Shown: one piece after another, positions 50,631 to 60,007 of the stretch
Numbering within the stretch: the first letter of the stretch is position 1
How the letters are laid out: every line of letters starts with the position of its first letter
From: Ignatzschineria larvae DSM 13226
Lineage (GTDB): Bacteria; Pseudomonadota; Gammaproteobacteria; Cardiobacteriales; Wohlfahrtiimonadaceae
Direction of reading: 5' to 3'
Assembly: GCF_038500265.1 (NCBI RefSeq)
Contig: NZ_CP150637.1
Location: 1,587,001-1,651,000, forward strand
Length of the DNA stretch: 64,000 bases
Program-made: the position numbers and the translations under genes
Notes under the pieces: model-generated
What the model was told of the DNA's origin: nothing
What the model saw: only the letters and a program-made list of their open reading frames with translations
Databases searched by the model: none

Positions 50631-52088
50631 CTAGAAATCAAAGTTGAAACTATCATAATTAGGTTGTGCTCCTACATTAGAGGATTGCGTAGATTGCATC
50701 TGCTCAACTAATTGTTGTAATTGCAATAAGGATGAGTGATTTGGTTGTACCGCTAATCCCAATGCAACATACTGCGCCGCCACATCATAAGTACCATAAT
50801 TATAAGCATCTCTTGCACTTGCGTAGTAAACATTGGCAATGTTCGCAATACCTTGCTGTGCTTGCGCATTATTCGGATCAATCGCTAAAGCCGATTGGTA
50901 ATAGTGATAAGCATCATCCTGATTTACGCCTACATAAATACCCTGCTCGTAGGCAATATCCCCTTGCAACAGAAAACCATCGATAAGTGCTAAATCTTCT
51001 GCTGAAAGGCCTGTTGCATTATGATCTACAGATAAAAGCTCTAAACCTAAACTACCATGATTTGTCTCTGTATTCTCTTCGCTCACCACGACCTCTTCAG
51101 AACCATCCATATTATTGGCTAACTCGACTTTAGTGACTTTCGCATCTTGAGTTGCATCTAATACCGGACGCTCTTGTAAAATCTCCAAATCTTCTGTTCT
51201 AGTCACTTTAGGTACATAAATATATTGCTGACGAACCTCTTCAGGAATAGCCGGATTTAATGCCGCCATCGCACCGGAGTCTTCATTTCCAATCACAACA
51301 TATTTCGGCACATCACCATCATAAAGCGGTTTATCGCCTAACATAAAGTAAGCAAATACTGCTAAAGCACTAAATACTAAAAAAGCTATAAATAGACTAA
51401 ATCCTTGAAACCAGCCCATACCTAATTTACTCCCTCTCTGTTTTTTAACCGGTGGTTTATCCTGTGCGGTCGCTTCATTCTCTTCTTCAGCAGCTTGAGT
51501 AGGATTTTCTACAGAACCTCCCAGCATTGCCAAAGGTTCCGCCGGCATTGCGCTCTGATCTGCAACCGCTGAAAAATGTTCCTCTGAAAAACCTTGAGTC
51601 TCCCGTAACTGAGGTTCTCTACGAATATCATCTTGTTCAGTGATTAACTTAGGTTCTGCATGCATTGCCGGAATGGTATCAATGGCCTTTTGTAATAATT
51701 CCTGATCGTCCGCTACGCTAAATTGTTCCGGCGTATTTTCTGCAAGTAGTGATTCTTGCGCGGTATTGTGAATCGAAAACTCTAAAGTACCTTTCTCTTC
51801 CAAATGTTCAGGCTCAAAAGTTACATCATTATAAAGATGACGAGTATTCCCATCATTGATAGATGAGAGCGTTAAATCATTCTCATCGCTATCATCATTC
51901 TCATGCAAGGATCCGATTGTTACAGATTCATCTTGTAACTGCTCTTGTACTGAATTTTGTATCTCCATTGATTCATCAGCAATAGAACGCGCTTCATTGG
52001 AAGAAGGAGCGCCCGTCACTAGAGTTTTATCATTAGCATCCTGCTTATTCGAAGGTATTGCCTTACTATCTGACTTCATATTATCCAT
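50631..52088 (-). CDS. Acidic TPR membrane protein of unknown function
   Basis: A 485-residue protein. The first ~215 residues are a long, acidic, Glu/Ser/Asp-rich region likely to be disordered; a basic stretch KKQRGSKLGMGW precedes one membrane helix (FSLFIAFLVFSALAVFAYFM, about 230-250). The C-terminal part has TPR-like repeats (AYHYYQSALAIDPNNAQAQQ; AAQYVALGLAVQPNHSSLLQ). This cytoplasmic tail-membrane-periplasmic TPR layout suggests an envelope assembly or pilus accessory factor; no family is recognised. Confidence 0.65.
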   Translation of the reverse strand: MDNMKSDSKAIPSNKQDANDKTLVTGAPSSNEARSIADESMEIQNSVQEQLQDESVTIGSLHENDDSDENDLTLSSINDGNTRHLYNDVTFEPEHLEEKGTLEFSIHNTAQESLLAENTPEQFSVADDQELLQKAIDTIPAMHAEPKLITEQDDIRREPQLRETQGFSEEHFSAVADQSAMPAEPLAMLGGSVENPTQAAEEENEATAQDKPPVKKQRGSKLGMGWFQGFSLFIAFLVFSALAVFAYFMLGDKPLYDGDVPKYVVIGNEDSGAMAALNPAIPEEVRQQYIYVPKVTRTEDLEILQERPVLDATQDAKVTKVELANNMDGSEEVVVSEENTETNHGSLGLELLSVDHNATGLSAEDLALIDGFLLQGDIAYEQGIYVGVNQDDAYHYYQSALAIDPNNAQAQQGIANIANVYYASARDAYNYGTYDVAAQYVALGLAVQPNHSSLLQLQQLVEQMQSTQSSNVGAQPNYDSFNFDF

Positions 52089-52156
52089 TTTTATTTATTC
52101 ATCGTTCAATATGGGATTCAATACTTGCACACTACCCGATTCATATATTTGTAGAT

Positions 52157-52756
52157 CTAAATATAATGATCAAATGCTTCCAAAGCTTCCCGTAATTCAA
52201 AAAGTGGTAACCCCATTACTCCAGAATAACTGCCTTTAATAGATTGAATATAACCCGCCATCTTTCCTTGAATTGCATAGCCACCAGCCTTATCTGCAGG
52301 CTCACCACTTTGCCAATATTCCAATACAAATTGCTCGGGCAATAGGGAGAATTGTACCGTTGTTTCGCTCAACATGGTTACAAATTTCTCTTCTCCATCA
52401 ATCATTCCGACTAGTGTTAAAGCAGTAAATACTTGATGCGTCCTATTAGAGAGCTTTTTCATCATATGCAAATAATCTTGAAGATCTTTAGGCTTCCCAA
52501 TTATGTCACCATCAACACTTAATGTTGTATCTGCGGTGAGTAGAATATCCCGCTCACTGACACAGATCTCACCATTAGCGAGCGCCATCAATGCTTTCTT
52601 CTCTGAGATCTCTTTTGCATAGACTTCTGGTAATATCGGTTGCACAATCGATTCGTCGACTTCAACATCAATCACTTGATAATTAAGCCCTAATTGGGTC
52701 AATAACTCTCTTCTTCGTGGTGAACGAGAAGCTAATAATATCTTTAAATTTTGCAT
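52157..52756 (-). CDS. maf: Maf-like nucleotide pyrophosphatase
   Basis: A 199-residue Maf protein: ILLASRSPRRRELLTQLGL at the start, TADTTLSVDGDIIGKPKD, and ADKAGGYAIQGKMAGYI near the end. E. coli YhdE of this group hydrolyses dTTP and UTP, a house-cleaning function also linked to septum arrest. Specificity here is not resolved. Confidence 0.92.
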   Translation of the reverse strand: MQNLKILLASRSPRRRELLTQLGLNYQVIDVEVDESIVQPILPEVYAKEISEKKALMALANGEICVSERDILLTADTTLSVDGDIIGKPKDLQDYLHMMKKLSNRTHQVFTALTLVGMIDGEEKFVTMLSETTVQFSLLPEQFVLEYWQSGEPADKAGGYAIQGKMAGYIQSIKGSYSGVMGLPLFELREALEAFDHYI

Positions 52757-52823
52757 GAATTATTGAGATGCTCCGTTATCTAGCTATTTTGAATATCATT
52801 CATATTCGGCAATCACTATTGAT

Positions 52824-52880
52824 AAAAAAATGATCTACCTAGTAAAGTGACACTATCATCTTACTTTACTAGATAAATCA
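52824..52880 (-). terminator. Terminator after bamE
   Basis: On the minus strand a long stem built around CTAGTAAAGT/ACTTTACTAG is followed by seven T, starting 22 bases beyond bamE. Confidence 0.8.
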
Positions 52881-52901
52881 TATTGCTAATGTAGGATCAA
52901 A

Positions 52902-53273
52902 TTAACCTTCTTGAACAGAACCAACGTCTACTGCTGAAGATTGTTCAGGGGTAATATCACCATCATAATAGAGATATTTGCCATTTTGATCAAAATGTAA
53001 ACGAAGTCTTTGTAACTCCTTAATATCACCTTCTGAATTTGAATGGTAGAAGGTATAGTACCAAGTTGAAGGATCATACACATCTCGCACTAAAGGTGTA
53101 CCTAATAAGAGCTGAACATCTGCCTTGCTCATTCCAGGCTTCAGATTTTCAAGACGTTGTACTTCAATATAGTTACCTTGATAAACATCTACACGATGTA
53201 ATGACAACTTCGAACAACCTACTGCTAAGAGCGAAACTATTGTTAACAGCAGGAAATATTTCATTTTTTTCAT
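52902..53273 (-). CDS. bamE: Outer-membrane assembly lipoprotein BamE
   Basis: A 123-residue lipoprotein with lipobox LAVGC near residue 20 and the BamE (SmpA) motifs YQGNYIEVQRLENLKPGMSK and VQLLLGTPLVRDVYDPSTWYY. It stabilises the Bam complex that folds outer-membrane beta-barrels such as LptD. A single gene with its own terminator. Confidence 0.93.
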   Translation of the reverse strand: MKKMKYFLLLTIVSLLAVGCSKLSLHRVDVYQGNYIEVQRLENLKPGMSKADVQLLLGTPLVRDVYDPSTWYYTFYHSNSEGDIKELQRLRLHFDQNGKYLYYDGDITPEQSSAVDVGSVQEG

Positions 53274-53329
53274 TTTAATCTTTCTCCTAGAAGAATAGAG
53301 GTCAATGATACCCTTTTTCGTGAAAAATT

Positions 53330-55309
53330 CTATTCATTATTTTCAAGTTCCAACCATCGCTCATATTTTTGCTCAAGAAGTTGATTTTGCTCCGCAAGTT
53401 CTGTGAGCTTTTCAGTCTGAAATTGATGATTTTCTTGATAAAAAGAATTAGCTTGCACTAATTTTTCTAATTCTTCAATAGTTTGTTCTATCTTGGCAAT
53501 CTCATTGGGTAAAGCTTCAAGCTCTCGTGTCTCTTTATAACTCAATTTACGCTTCGCTTTCACTTCTGATGATTTTATATTATTCGTGCTATTCGTTGCA
53601 TTATCTATATCAGCGTTATTGGATTTTGATGATTGAGAAGCATTTTTATGCTCCTCTATGCGCTTTCCATCACTCCCTTTACTTTTAGCTTGCTTCTCTT
53701 TTGCTTGCCTCTCTTTTTCTTGTGCGATAACACGTGCTTGCCAGTCACTATAACCGCCAATATACTCCTCAATGCGCCCTTCGCCTTCAAACACCAGCAC
53801 CGAAGTCACAACGCTATCTAAAAATGCACGATCATGAGAAATGAGTAATAGAGTACCATCATAATTAGCGACTAACTCTTCGAGTAATTCTAATGTCTCA
53901 ATATCAAGATCATTCGTCGGCTCATCCATCACAAGGAAGTTAAATGGTTTTGCAAAAAGCTTCGCTAATAGTAGACGATTACGCTCTCCACCTGATAGAG
54001 AGTTTACAGGACTGCGCGCCCGCTCCGGCGTAAACATAAAGTCTTGTAACCAACTAATAACGTGTCGCTTTTTACCATTAATTTCAATAAAGTCACTTCC
54101 TTCACCCACGTTATCAACGACTGTGGCATCAAGATCAAGTTTCGCACGTAATTGATCAAAGTAAGCAATCTCTAATTGCGTCCCTTGCTCAACAAGCCCG
54201 CTATCAGGAATAATATCGCCTAATAGAAGCTTCACTAATGTAGATTTACCGGCGCCATTTGGACCGATAATCCCGACTTTATCGCCACGCATTAAGGTGA
54301 AATTAAAGTTTTTAATAAGTGGTTTTTCACCCAATGTCAGATAAACATCCTCCGCTAATATGACCCGTTTACCTGATTTTTTCGCTTCCTCATGGTGCAA
54401 TGTTGCTTTTCCTTGACGATCTAAACGTTCTTTTCGCTCTTCTCGCATCGATTTTAAAGCCCGCACTCGACCTTCATTACGTGTTCGGCGTGCTTTGATT
54501 CCTTGACGGATCCAGACTTCTTCCTCAGCTAATTTTTTATCAAAAAGCGCCCGCTCCATCTCTTCATTATGTAGCTCAATCGCTTTAAATTTCTGATAAT
54601 CGCTATATGAACCGGGGTATTCTGTTAGATGACCACGATCTAATTCAATAATCTTCGTGGCAATTTTATCTAAGAAGTGACGATCATGAGATACAAAAAG
54701 AAGCGCGCCTTGATAGAGCTCGGTCAACATCTTCTCAAGCCATTCAATCATCTCAATATCAAGGTGATTTGTCGGCTCATCAAGCAAAATAAGATCAGGA
54801 TCACTCACCAATACTTTCGCAAGTAGCACTCTGCGAATCCATCCGCCCGACAATGCTGACATCTGTTTGTCACCATCTAGCTCTAAACGAGTCAAAATTT
54901 CTGAAATCCGCTGATCAATCGTCCAAGCATTCAGACGATCTAACTCTTGTTGTAAACGCCCTAAAGCATCTAAATCGACATTTTCACCCGCTTCAATTAG
55001 CTGATGATATTGTTGTAATTTCTCACCGATGTTACTCAAGCCACTCGTCACAACTTCGTAAACAGTTTCAGTTAAATCCTCAGGGATTTCTTGATTTAAT
55101 TTTGCAATTTTAAGATCATTATTATGGATAATCTCCCCATCATCGGGGATAACTTCTTTAGCAACAACCCGAAGAAGCGATGATTTTCCCTCCCCATTAC
55201 GTCCGACTAAACAGACTCGCTCCCCTTTAGAAATGGCAAAATTAACCTCTTTCAGTAGAGGTCTTGCGCCATAAGAGAGGGAGATATCTTGTAAACGAAG
55301 TAAAACCAT
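53330..55309 (-). CDS. uup: ABC-F ATPase Uup
   Basis: About 659 residues from ATG 55309 (GAGGA six bases upstream). Two ABC domains: GRNGEGKSSLLR, LSGGWIRRVLLAK, LILLDEPTNHLD, then [38 protein letters not shown]. The C-terminal coiled coil (ELEALPNEIAKIEQTIEELE) is the Uup-type DNA/ribosome-binding tail, joined by a low-complexity Ser/Asn/Lys linker. ABC-F proteins act on the ribosome; Uup mutants show raised transposon excision. Confidence 0.92.
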   Translation of the reverse strand: MVLLRLQDISLSYGARPLLKEVNFAISKGERVCLVGRNGEGKSSLLRVVAKEVIPDDGEIIHNNDLKIAKLNQEIPEDLTETVYEVVTSGLSNIGEKLQQYHQLIEAGENVDLDALGRLQQELDRLNAWTIDQRISEILTRLELDGDKQMSALSGGWIRRVLLAKVLVSDPDLILLDEPTNHLDIEMIEWLEKMLTELYQGALLFVSHDRHFLDKIATKIIELDRGHLTEYPGSYSDYQKFKAIELHNEEMERALFDKKLAEEEVWIRQGIKARRTRNEGRVRALKSMREERKERLDRQGKATLHHEEAKKSGKRVILAEDVYLTLGEKPLIKNFNFTLMRGDKVGIIGPNGAGKSTLVKLLLGDIIPDSGLVEQGTQLEIAYFDQLRAKLDLDATVVDNVGEGSDFIEINGKKRHVISWLQDFMFTPERARSPVNSLSGGERNRLLLAKLFAKPFNFLVMDEPTNDLDIETLELLEELVANYDGTLLLISHDRAFLDSVVTSVLVFEGEGRIEEYIGGYSDWQARVIAQEKERQAKEKQAKSKGSDGKRIEEHKNASQSSKSNNADIDNATNSTNNIKSSEVKAKRKLSYKETRELEALPNEIAKIEQTIEELEKLVQANSFYQENHQFQTEKLTELAEQNQLLEQKYERWLELENNE

Positions 55310-55556
55310 ACTAATCCTCAATAAATTGTGAGATAACAGGCTGTTTATAAGTTAAACGCATTGAACACATTAAAACGCCAATATTTCTCAATACTTTTCA
55401 ATCATGTTGCGTAACACGATAATAACAATAGGGTAATATTACTAAGAATAAGGGTTAAAATATATCACTTCGGCAAAAATAGCGCTAATATTCTGCAATA
55501 AACGTGATTATCTTACCTTACTTTCATCTACAGATATTGATTGAAGCGCTATCTTA

Positions 55557-56579
55557 TTAAGGAGATTTAGGGATCTCATTATAGGAAGCACCGTTCAATA
55601 TATCACCATTAGTTGCATCATTATTAGGTATATCAGGATTTTCCATCGACCCACTCTGAATAATGATAATGCCAGCATAACGATCATCATCGCGTTTCTC
55701 TGCTCTTTCAAAGGCTTCGATTGCTATCTGTTCATGAAAAGGTGTCAGAGCTGATCGTCCTGTTTCTGCTAGGGTAATAGGGGGCGGTAATAGGTCATCA
55801 AAGCCAAGAGCCTCTAATAGTTCATCGCGATAATGAATGCTAAATATTGTTACAATTATTAATAGGATCAATGAAAGAATCGCCGCAATGTGCCAACCTT
55901 TAATTTTAAAATAAGGTTCAAAATCATGGGCAATCAATCGGACAACGCGTCCAGGATAACCATACGAAAATGCGTGTAACTGCCGTAATTTGGCCATAGA
56001 GTAATCATGAGTTTTACCATAATACTGATAAACGTGCGTCAATAGATCCCGTACCTGCATTAAATTCACAGGTCCTAAGGTATAACTATTAGAGTGACGT
56101 AAGATTTCCTTAGAGAAGATATCTTGATTATTAAGATCCATAAAGAGCACTAGCACAAGATCAGGATGTCGATTAATACGATTAATACGCTCTTTAGTGC
56201 GATAGAGAAAAGCCAGCTCTTCATTTGAAAGGCAATCTGCACCATCGACTAAAAGCACCATTTTTAATCCGGTAGGCGGGACTTCTTCTAACCGCGCAAT
56301 AATCTCCTGCTCATTCTCTTCGCAACCTAAAATATCTGATATTTGTCGATAAAAGCCTTTACCACATGCAGTAATACTACGCGCAACAATATGTTCATGT
56401 TGTTGCAAACGTTCAGCTAATTCCAGCATGAATCGTGTTTTACCACAACCTGAAGGACCGAAGACAGAGTAAAAATCCCCCCTATTAGCACTAATATGAT
56501 ATTCAATTTTCTGCAAAACCTCTTCGGTAGGCCCTAAGGGAAGCCAAGGAAGATTATGCAAAAGCTCTAATTTTCGCAT
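55557..56579 (-). CDS. ExeA/DamX-type AAA ATPase with membrane helix
   Basis: A 340-residue protein in the damX position after aroK-aroB. N-terminal AAA domain with Walker A GPSGCGKTRFML and Walker B MVLLVDGADCLS, then a helical lid and one membrane helix (IAAILSLILLIIVTIFSIHY, about 235-255). The C-terminal 90 residues, periplasmic by topology, show no SPOR domain or other known domain. ExeA, GspA and MshM share this ATPase-membrane layout and are involved in envelope secretion or pilus steps. It starts directly after the aroB stop. Confidence 0.7.
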   Translation of the reverse strand: MRKLELLHNLPWLPLGPTEEVLQKIEYHISANRGDFYSVFGPSGCGKTRFMLELAERLQQHEHIVARSITACGKGFYRQISDILGCEENEQEIIARLEEVPPTGLKMVLLVDGADCLSNEELAFLYRTKERINRINRHPDLVLVLFMDLNNQDIFSKEILRHSNSYTLGPVNLMQVRDLLTHVYQYYGKTHDYSMAKLRQLHAFSYGYPGRVVRLIAHDFEPYFKIKGWHIAAILSLILLIIVTIFSIHYRDELLEALGFDDLLPPPITLAETGRSALTPFHEQIAIEAFERAEKRDDDRYAGIIIIQSGSMENPDIPNNDATNGDILNGASYNEIPKSP

Positions 56580-57656
56580 CTATGGTGTACCAAACTCTAT
56601 TGCTTCAATAATATATGCTTCCGGAATATCATCTGTAATCATGGCCTTGCCAACCGATTCAAATAAAACAAACCGGATCTTATTCGTGGTATTTTTCTTA
56701 TCTAAACGCATCGCATTTAAAAATGCATGAATATCAAAGGCTACAGGCGCCTCACAAGGTAGGCCAAAGAGATGTAGTAACGAAGTAATGTAGAGCTGAT
56801 CTTTCTTGTCAATCAATCCCATACGACAAGAGAGGTAGCCCGCCATATTAATTCCGATTGCAACTGCTTCTCCATGTAATATCCCTTGATACTTCATCAA
56901 TTTTTCAATCGCATGTCCAAAAGTATGTCCAAGATTTAAGGTTGCCCGAATCCCGGATTCCCGTTCATCTTGATCGACAATCCCTTTCTTATATGAACAT
57001 GATCGATAGATCATCTCCGCAACTGTATCACTCTCTTTCCCGAGAATTTCTTCATAATGTACCCTCATCCATTCTAGAAACTCTGCATCCTGAATAAAAC
57101 CATACTTCAGCACTTCAGCTAATCCACTAATATATTCCCGCTGAGGCAGCGTTTTAAGTAGTGAAAGATCAATCAACACTCGTTTTGGCTGATAAAAAGT
57201 TCCAATCATATTTTTACCAAGAGGATGATTCACTGCGGTTTTTCCACCTACTGAGCTATCTACTTGCGCTAATAGTGTTGTAGGAATCTGTACAAAATCA
57301 ATCCCACGTTGATATGTACTTGCAACAAAACCAGCTAAATCTCCAATAACACCACCACCAAAAGCAATTAAAAGGGATTTGCGATTAAATTCTAATTCCA
57401 ATAAACGCGTATGCACTTCGGCAAATGACTGTAAGTTTTTATAGCGCTCACCATCTTCAATAATCACAACTTGATTACGATTTCCATCTACTAAAGAGAG
57501 AATACGATCTGAATGAAGCGCATAAATGGTTGTATTGGTTAATACTAATCGTTGTTCATAAGGAAACGCTTCTGCAAAACGCATTGATGCCAAAAGATTA
57601 CAATCGATATCAATGTTATATGAACGATCTGCTAAATCAACGGTTAAACTCTTCAT
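56580..57656 (-). CDS. aroB: 3-dehydroquinate synthase AroB
   Basis: A 358-residue AroB: IIEDGERYKNLQSFAEVHTR, FGGGVIGDLAGFVASTYQRG, QIPTTLLAQVDSSVGGKTAV, and the zinc region with LNLGHTFGHAIEK and HGEAVAIGI. It closes DAHP to dehydroquinate with NAD in the shikimate pathway. Overlaps aroK by four bases. Confidence 0.95.
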   Translation of the reverse strand: MKSLTVDLADRSYNIDIDCNLLASMRFAEAFPYEQRLVLTNTTIYALHSDRILSLVDGNRNQVVIIEDGERYKNLQSFAEVHTRLLELEFNRKSLLIAFGGGVIGDLAGFVASTYQRGIDFVQIPTTLLAQVDSSVGGKTAVNHPLGKNMIGTFYQPKRVLIDLSLLKTLPQREYISGLAEVLKYGFIQDAEFLEWMRVHYEEILGKESDTVAEMIYRSCSYKKGIVDQDERESGIRATLNLGHTFGHAIEKLMKYQGILHGEAVAIGINMAGYLSCRMGLIDKKDQLYITSLLHLFGLPCEAPVAFDIHAFLNAMRLDKKNTTNKIRFVLFESVGKAMITDDIPEAYIIEAIEFGTP

Positions 57657-58207
57657 TTACTATTTCCTATCAACCATTCTGGGAGCATTGCTTTTTTTTC
57701 AAGAATGCTCTCTATGATACCACTGACGACTATCTTCGGGGGGATATTATCTGAATAAATTATATAATCAGCAATCTCTCTATAAAGAGGATCTCGTACA
57801 TTGTACAACTGCTGCAATACAGATTTAGGGTCATCATGCTTTAATAATGGCCGCTGTTGATCAAAACGCACCCGATCAAACTGAGTTTCAGGTGAAACAT
57901 TGAGATAAAAAATAAGGCTATTTTCTCTCAATTTCTGACGATTTTCAAAGCGAAGTACTGCCCCGCCTCCAGTTGCTAATACGATTTTCTCTTTACAACA
58001 GAGTTCTTCAATCGCCCTGCTTTCTCGATCTCGGAAGCCTGCCTCCCCTTCCATCTCAAAAATATAAGGAATATTGACCCCTGTACTGGCCTCAACATGG
58101 TGATCGCTATCTGCAAACTCATACCCTATTGTTTGCGCTAACAATCTCCCAACAGTAGACTTCCCTGACCCCATCGGTCCTATTAAGTAGATATTACACT
58201 GACACAT
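57653..58207 (-). CDS. aroK: Shikimate kinase AroK
   Basis: A 184-residue kinase with P-loop GPMGSGKSTVGRLLA, the shikimate-binding DSDHHVEASTG and FRDRESRAI, GGGAVLR, and the lid region RPLLKHDDPK. It phosphorylates shikimate. First gene of the aroK-aroB-ATPase unit, following pilQ by 186 bases, the common gammaproteobacterial order. Confidence 0.94.
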   Translation of the reverse strand: MCQCNIYLIGPMGSGKSTVGRLLAQTIGYEFADSDHHVEASTGVNIPYIFEMEGEAGFRDRESRAIEELCCKEKIVLATGGGAVLRFENRQKLRENSLIFYLNVSPETQFDRVRFDQQRPLLKHDDPKSVLQQLYNVRDPLYREIADYIIYSDNIPPKIVVSGIIESILEKKAMLPEWLIGNSK

Positions 58208-58393
58208 ATTGTTTTAGTCATCCCCACAATATCATTATTATTATAATTTGCTCTCATACGTTCTTATTATTACACAATATACACCATTAAGTTTGATCTC
58301 GCAGACTCTACATCATCAATATATATATGTATATTTATGGGTGAATGTATCTGATATATTTACTTAGACTTAAATATCTAATGCAACCCTATT

Positions 58394-59830
58394 TTAATGC
58401 ATCAGTGTATCAACAATTTTCGGACTAATAAATATTAAGAGCTCTGCTTTTCGCCGCCGGCTCGTCTCTTTTTTAAACATATTACCAATAAATGGTAATC
58501 CGCTTAGAAAAGGCACAGACTCAACGCCGGTCACATTTTCATATTCATAAATTCCGCCTAACACCACAGTTTCTCCATGCCCAACAGTTGCCTGTGTTTT
58601 CAGCTCTTTCTTACCAATAATCGGTTCTCCTTTACTCTCATAACCAATAATTTCATCTTTTGAGATAAAAATATCGATTAAGATTTTCCCTGTCGGCGTA
58701 ATATGTGGTTTAACGTTGAGCTCCATTACCGCTTCTTTAAACTCAGTATTCGTCCCATCATTAGAGCTTGTGGAATAAGCAACTTCTGCGCCTTGCTTAA
58801 TATACGCGGGCTTTCGACTTGTCGTTAGCACAATGGGATTTGAGATAATCTCACCACGCCCTTCCGATTGCATCGCCGATAATTCTAAGCCTAAATTCAG
58901 CCCTTTCCCTAAAATCATATAGGCCATTGAGAAATTAGGATCTTTGACCCCTAATGAGGTTAATGAACCTACATTTCCCCCAAAATTACCCGAGCCGGGT
59001 CGATCTGTAATATTACCGCCTATAGAATAATCTCCTTTGGCATAATTTAAACCCCAATTGACCCCAAGCTCTTTGGCAAAATCATCAAAAGCAGCGACAA
59101 TATAAGCAGAAATCTCTACCTGCTTCGCTGGCCGATCAAGTGCTTGAATGACCCGCTTCATCTTCTCTAATTTACCGGCTTGATCTGTAATCACTAGCTG
59201 ATTTAAACGATGATCTGCCCCAATAGATCCTTGATAACTTTTAGGCACGCCGCCATCAAAGAGATGACTCTCCAATACCGGCAATAGCTCTTCTGCTTCT
59301 GCATAATGTAAAGTAATCACTTCTGTTCGCAACCCTCCTTGTGCAAGACGCTCATATTCAGGCTCATTCATAATAAAAAGCAGATCCCCTTTCTGATATT
59401 TGCGCAAATTTGCATAGAGTAAAATAGCTTCTAAGATCTCATCGAGCGTCATCTGTTCAAGACTTAAAGTAACATTCTGCTCTGCAGATGGATGCACCAT
59501 AATATTTCGCCCACTCTCTTGCGCTAACAGGTTGAGAAGATAGGAAAGACTGACATTATGAAATGTTAGACTCATCCTGCCGGCATCATCCGTCTGCAAT
59601 TGATTTTGAGAAATTTTAAGCTCTGGGTTTACTATCGACTCATTCTGCGAACGACTCTCTAATTGCAATGCCGGAAGATTCCCAGATTGAGCAAAAACCA
59701 CAACCGGCAATATTAAGAGGGAGATAGACAATAATCTTGTTATAAACTGCTTCTGCTTTAATCGTACAGTCTGCATTGATAAACCCAATACAAGTAAAAT
59801 GCCCCATAAGGGTAAGATAAAATGCACCAT
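58394..59830 (-). CDS. pilQ: Secretin PilQ/HofQ-type
   Basis: A 478-residue secretin. A signal peptide probably covers QKQFITRLLSISLLILPVVV. Then N-domains (MSLTFHNVSLSYLLNLLAQE; VITLHYAEAEELLPVLESHL), and the secretin domain (EISAYIVAAFDDFAKELGVN; GRGEIISNPIVLTT; HITPTGKILIDI; VVLGGIYEYE; LPFIGNMFK). It lacks AMIN domains and is shorter than full PilQ, nearer to the HofQ/ComE competence secretins. It forms the outer-membrane pore for pilus or DNA. Confidence 0.9.
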   Translation of the reverse strand: MVHFILPLWGILLVLGLSMQTVRLKQKQFITRLLSISLLILPVVVFAQSGNLPALQLESRSQNESIVNPELKISQNQLQTDDAGRMSLTFHNVSLSYLLNLLAQESGRNIMVHPSAEQNVTLSLEQMTLDEILEAILLYANLRKYQKGDLLFIMNEPEYERLAQGGLRTEVITLHYAEAEELLPVLESHLFDGGVPKSYQGSIGADHRLNQLVITDQAGKLEKMKRVIQALDRPAKQVEISAYIVAAFDDFAKELGVNWGLNYAKGDYSIGGNITDRPGSGNFGGNVGSLTSLGVKDPNFSMAYMILGKGLNLGLELSAMQSEGRGEIISNPIVLTTSRKPAYIKQGAEVAYSTSSNDGTNTEFKEAVMELNVKPHITPTGKILIDIFISKDEIIGYESKGEPIIGKKELKTQATVGHGETVVLGGIYEYENVTGVESVPFLSGLPFIGNMFKKETSRRRKAELLIFISPKIVDTLMH

Positions 59831-60007
59831 CTCTTATCTCTCTCTTTGATATGTAATATGTTTTTTTGTTATCAATGTGTCAACAGCACATCATCAATAC
59901 GGTATCGATACGCTTCTTAGGAATATCATCTACTATGCACACAAGCAGAATCTCTCTATTTCTCTATTTTTCTGTTTCTCTATTCATCTACCAACAATTC
60001 GTTACAA

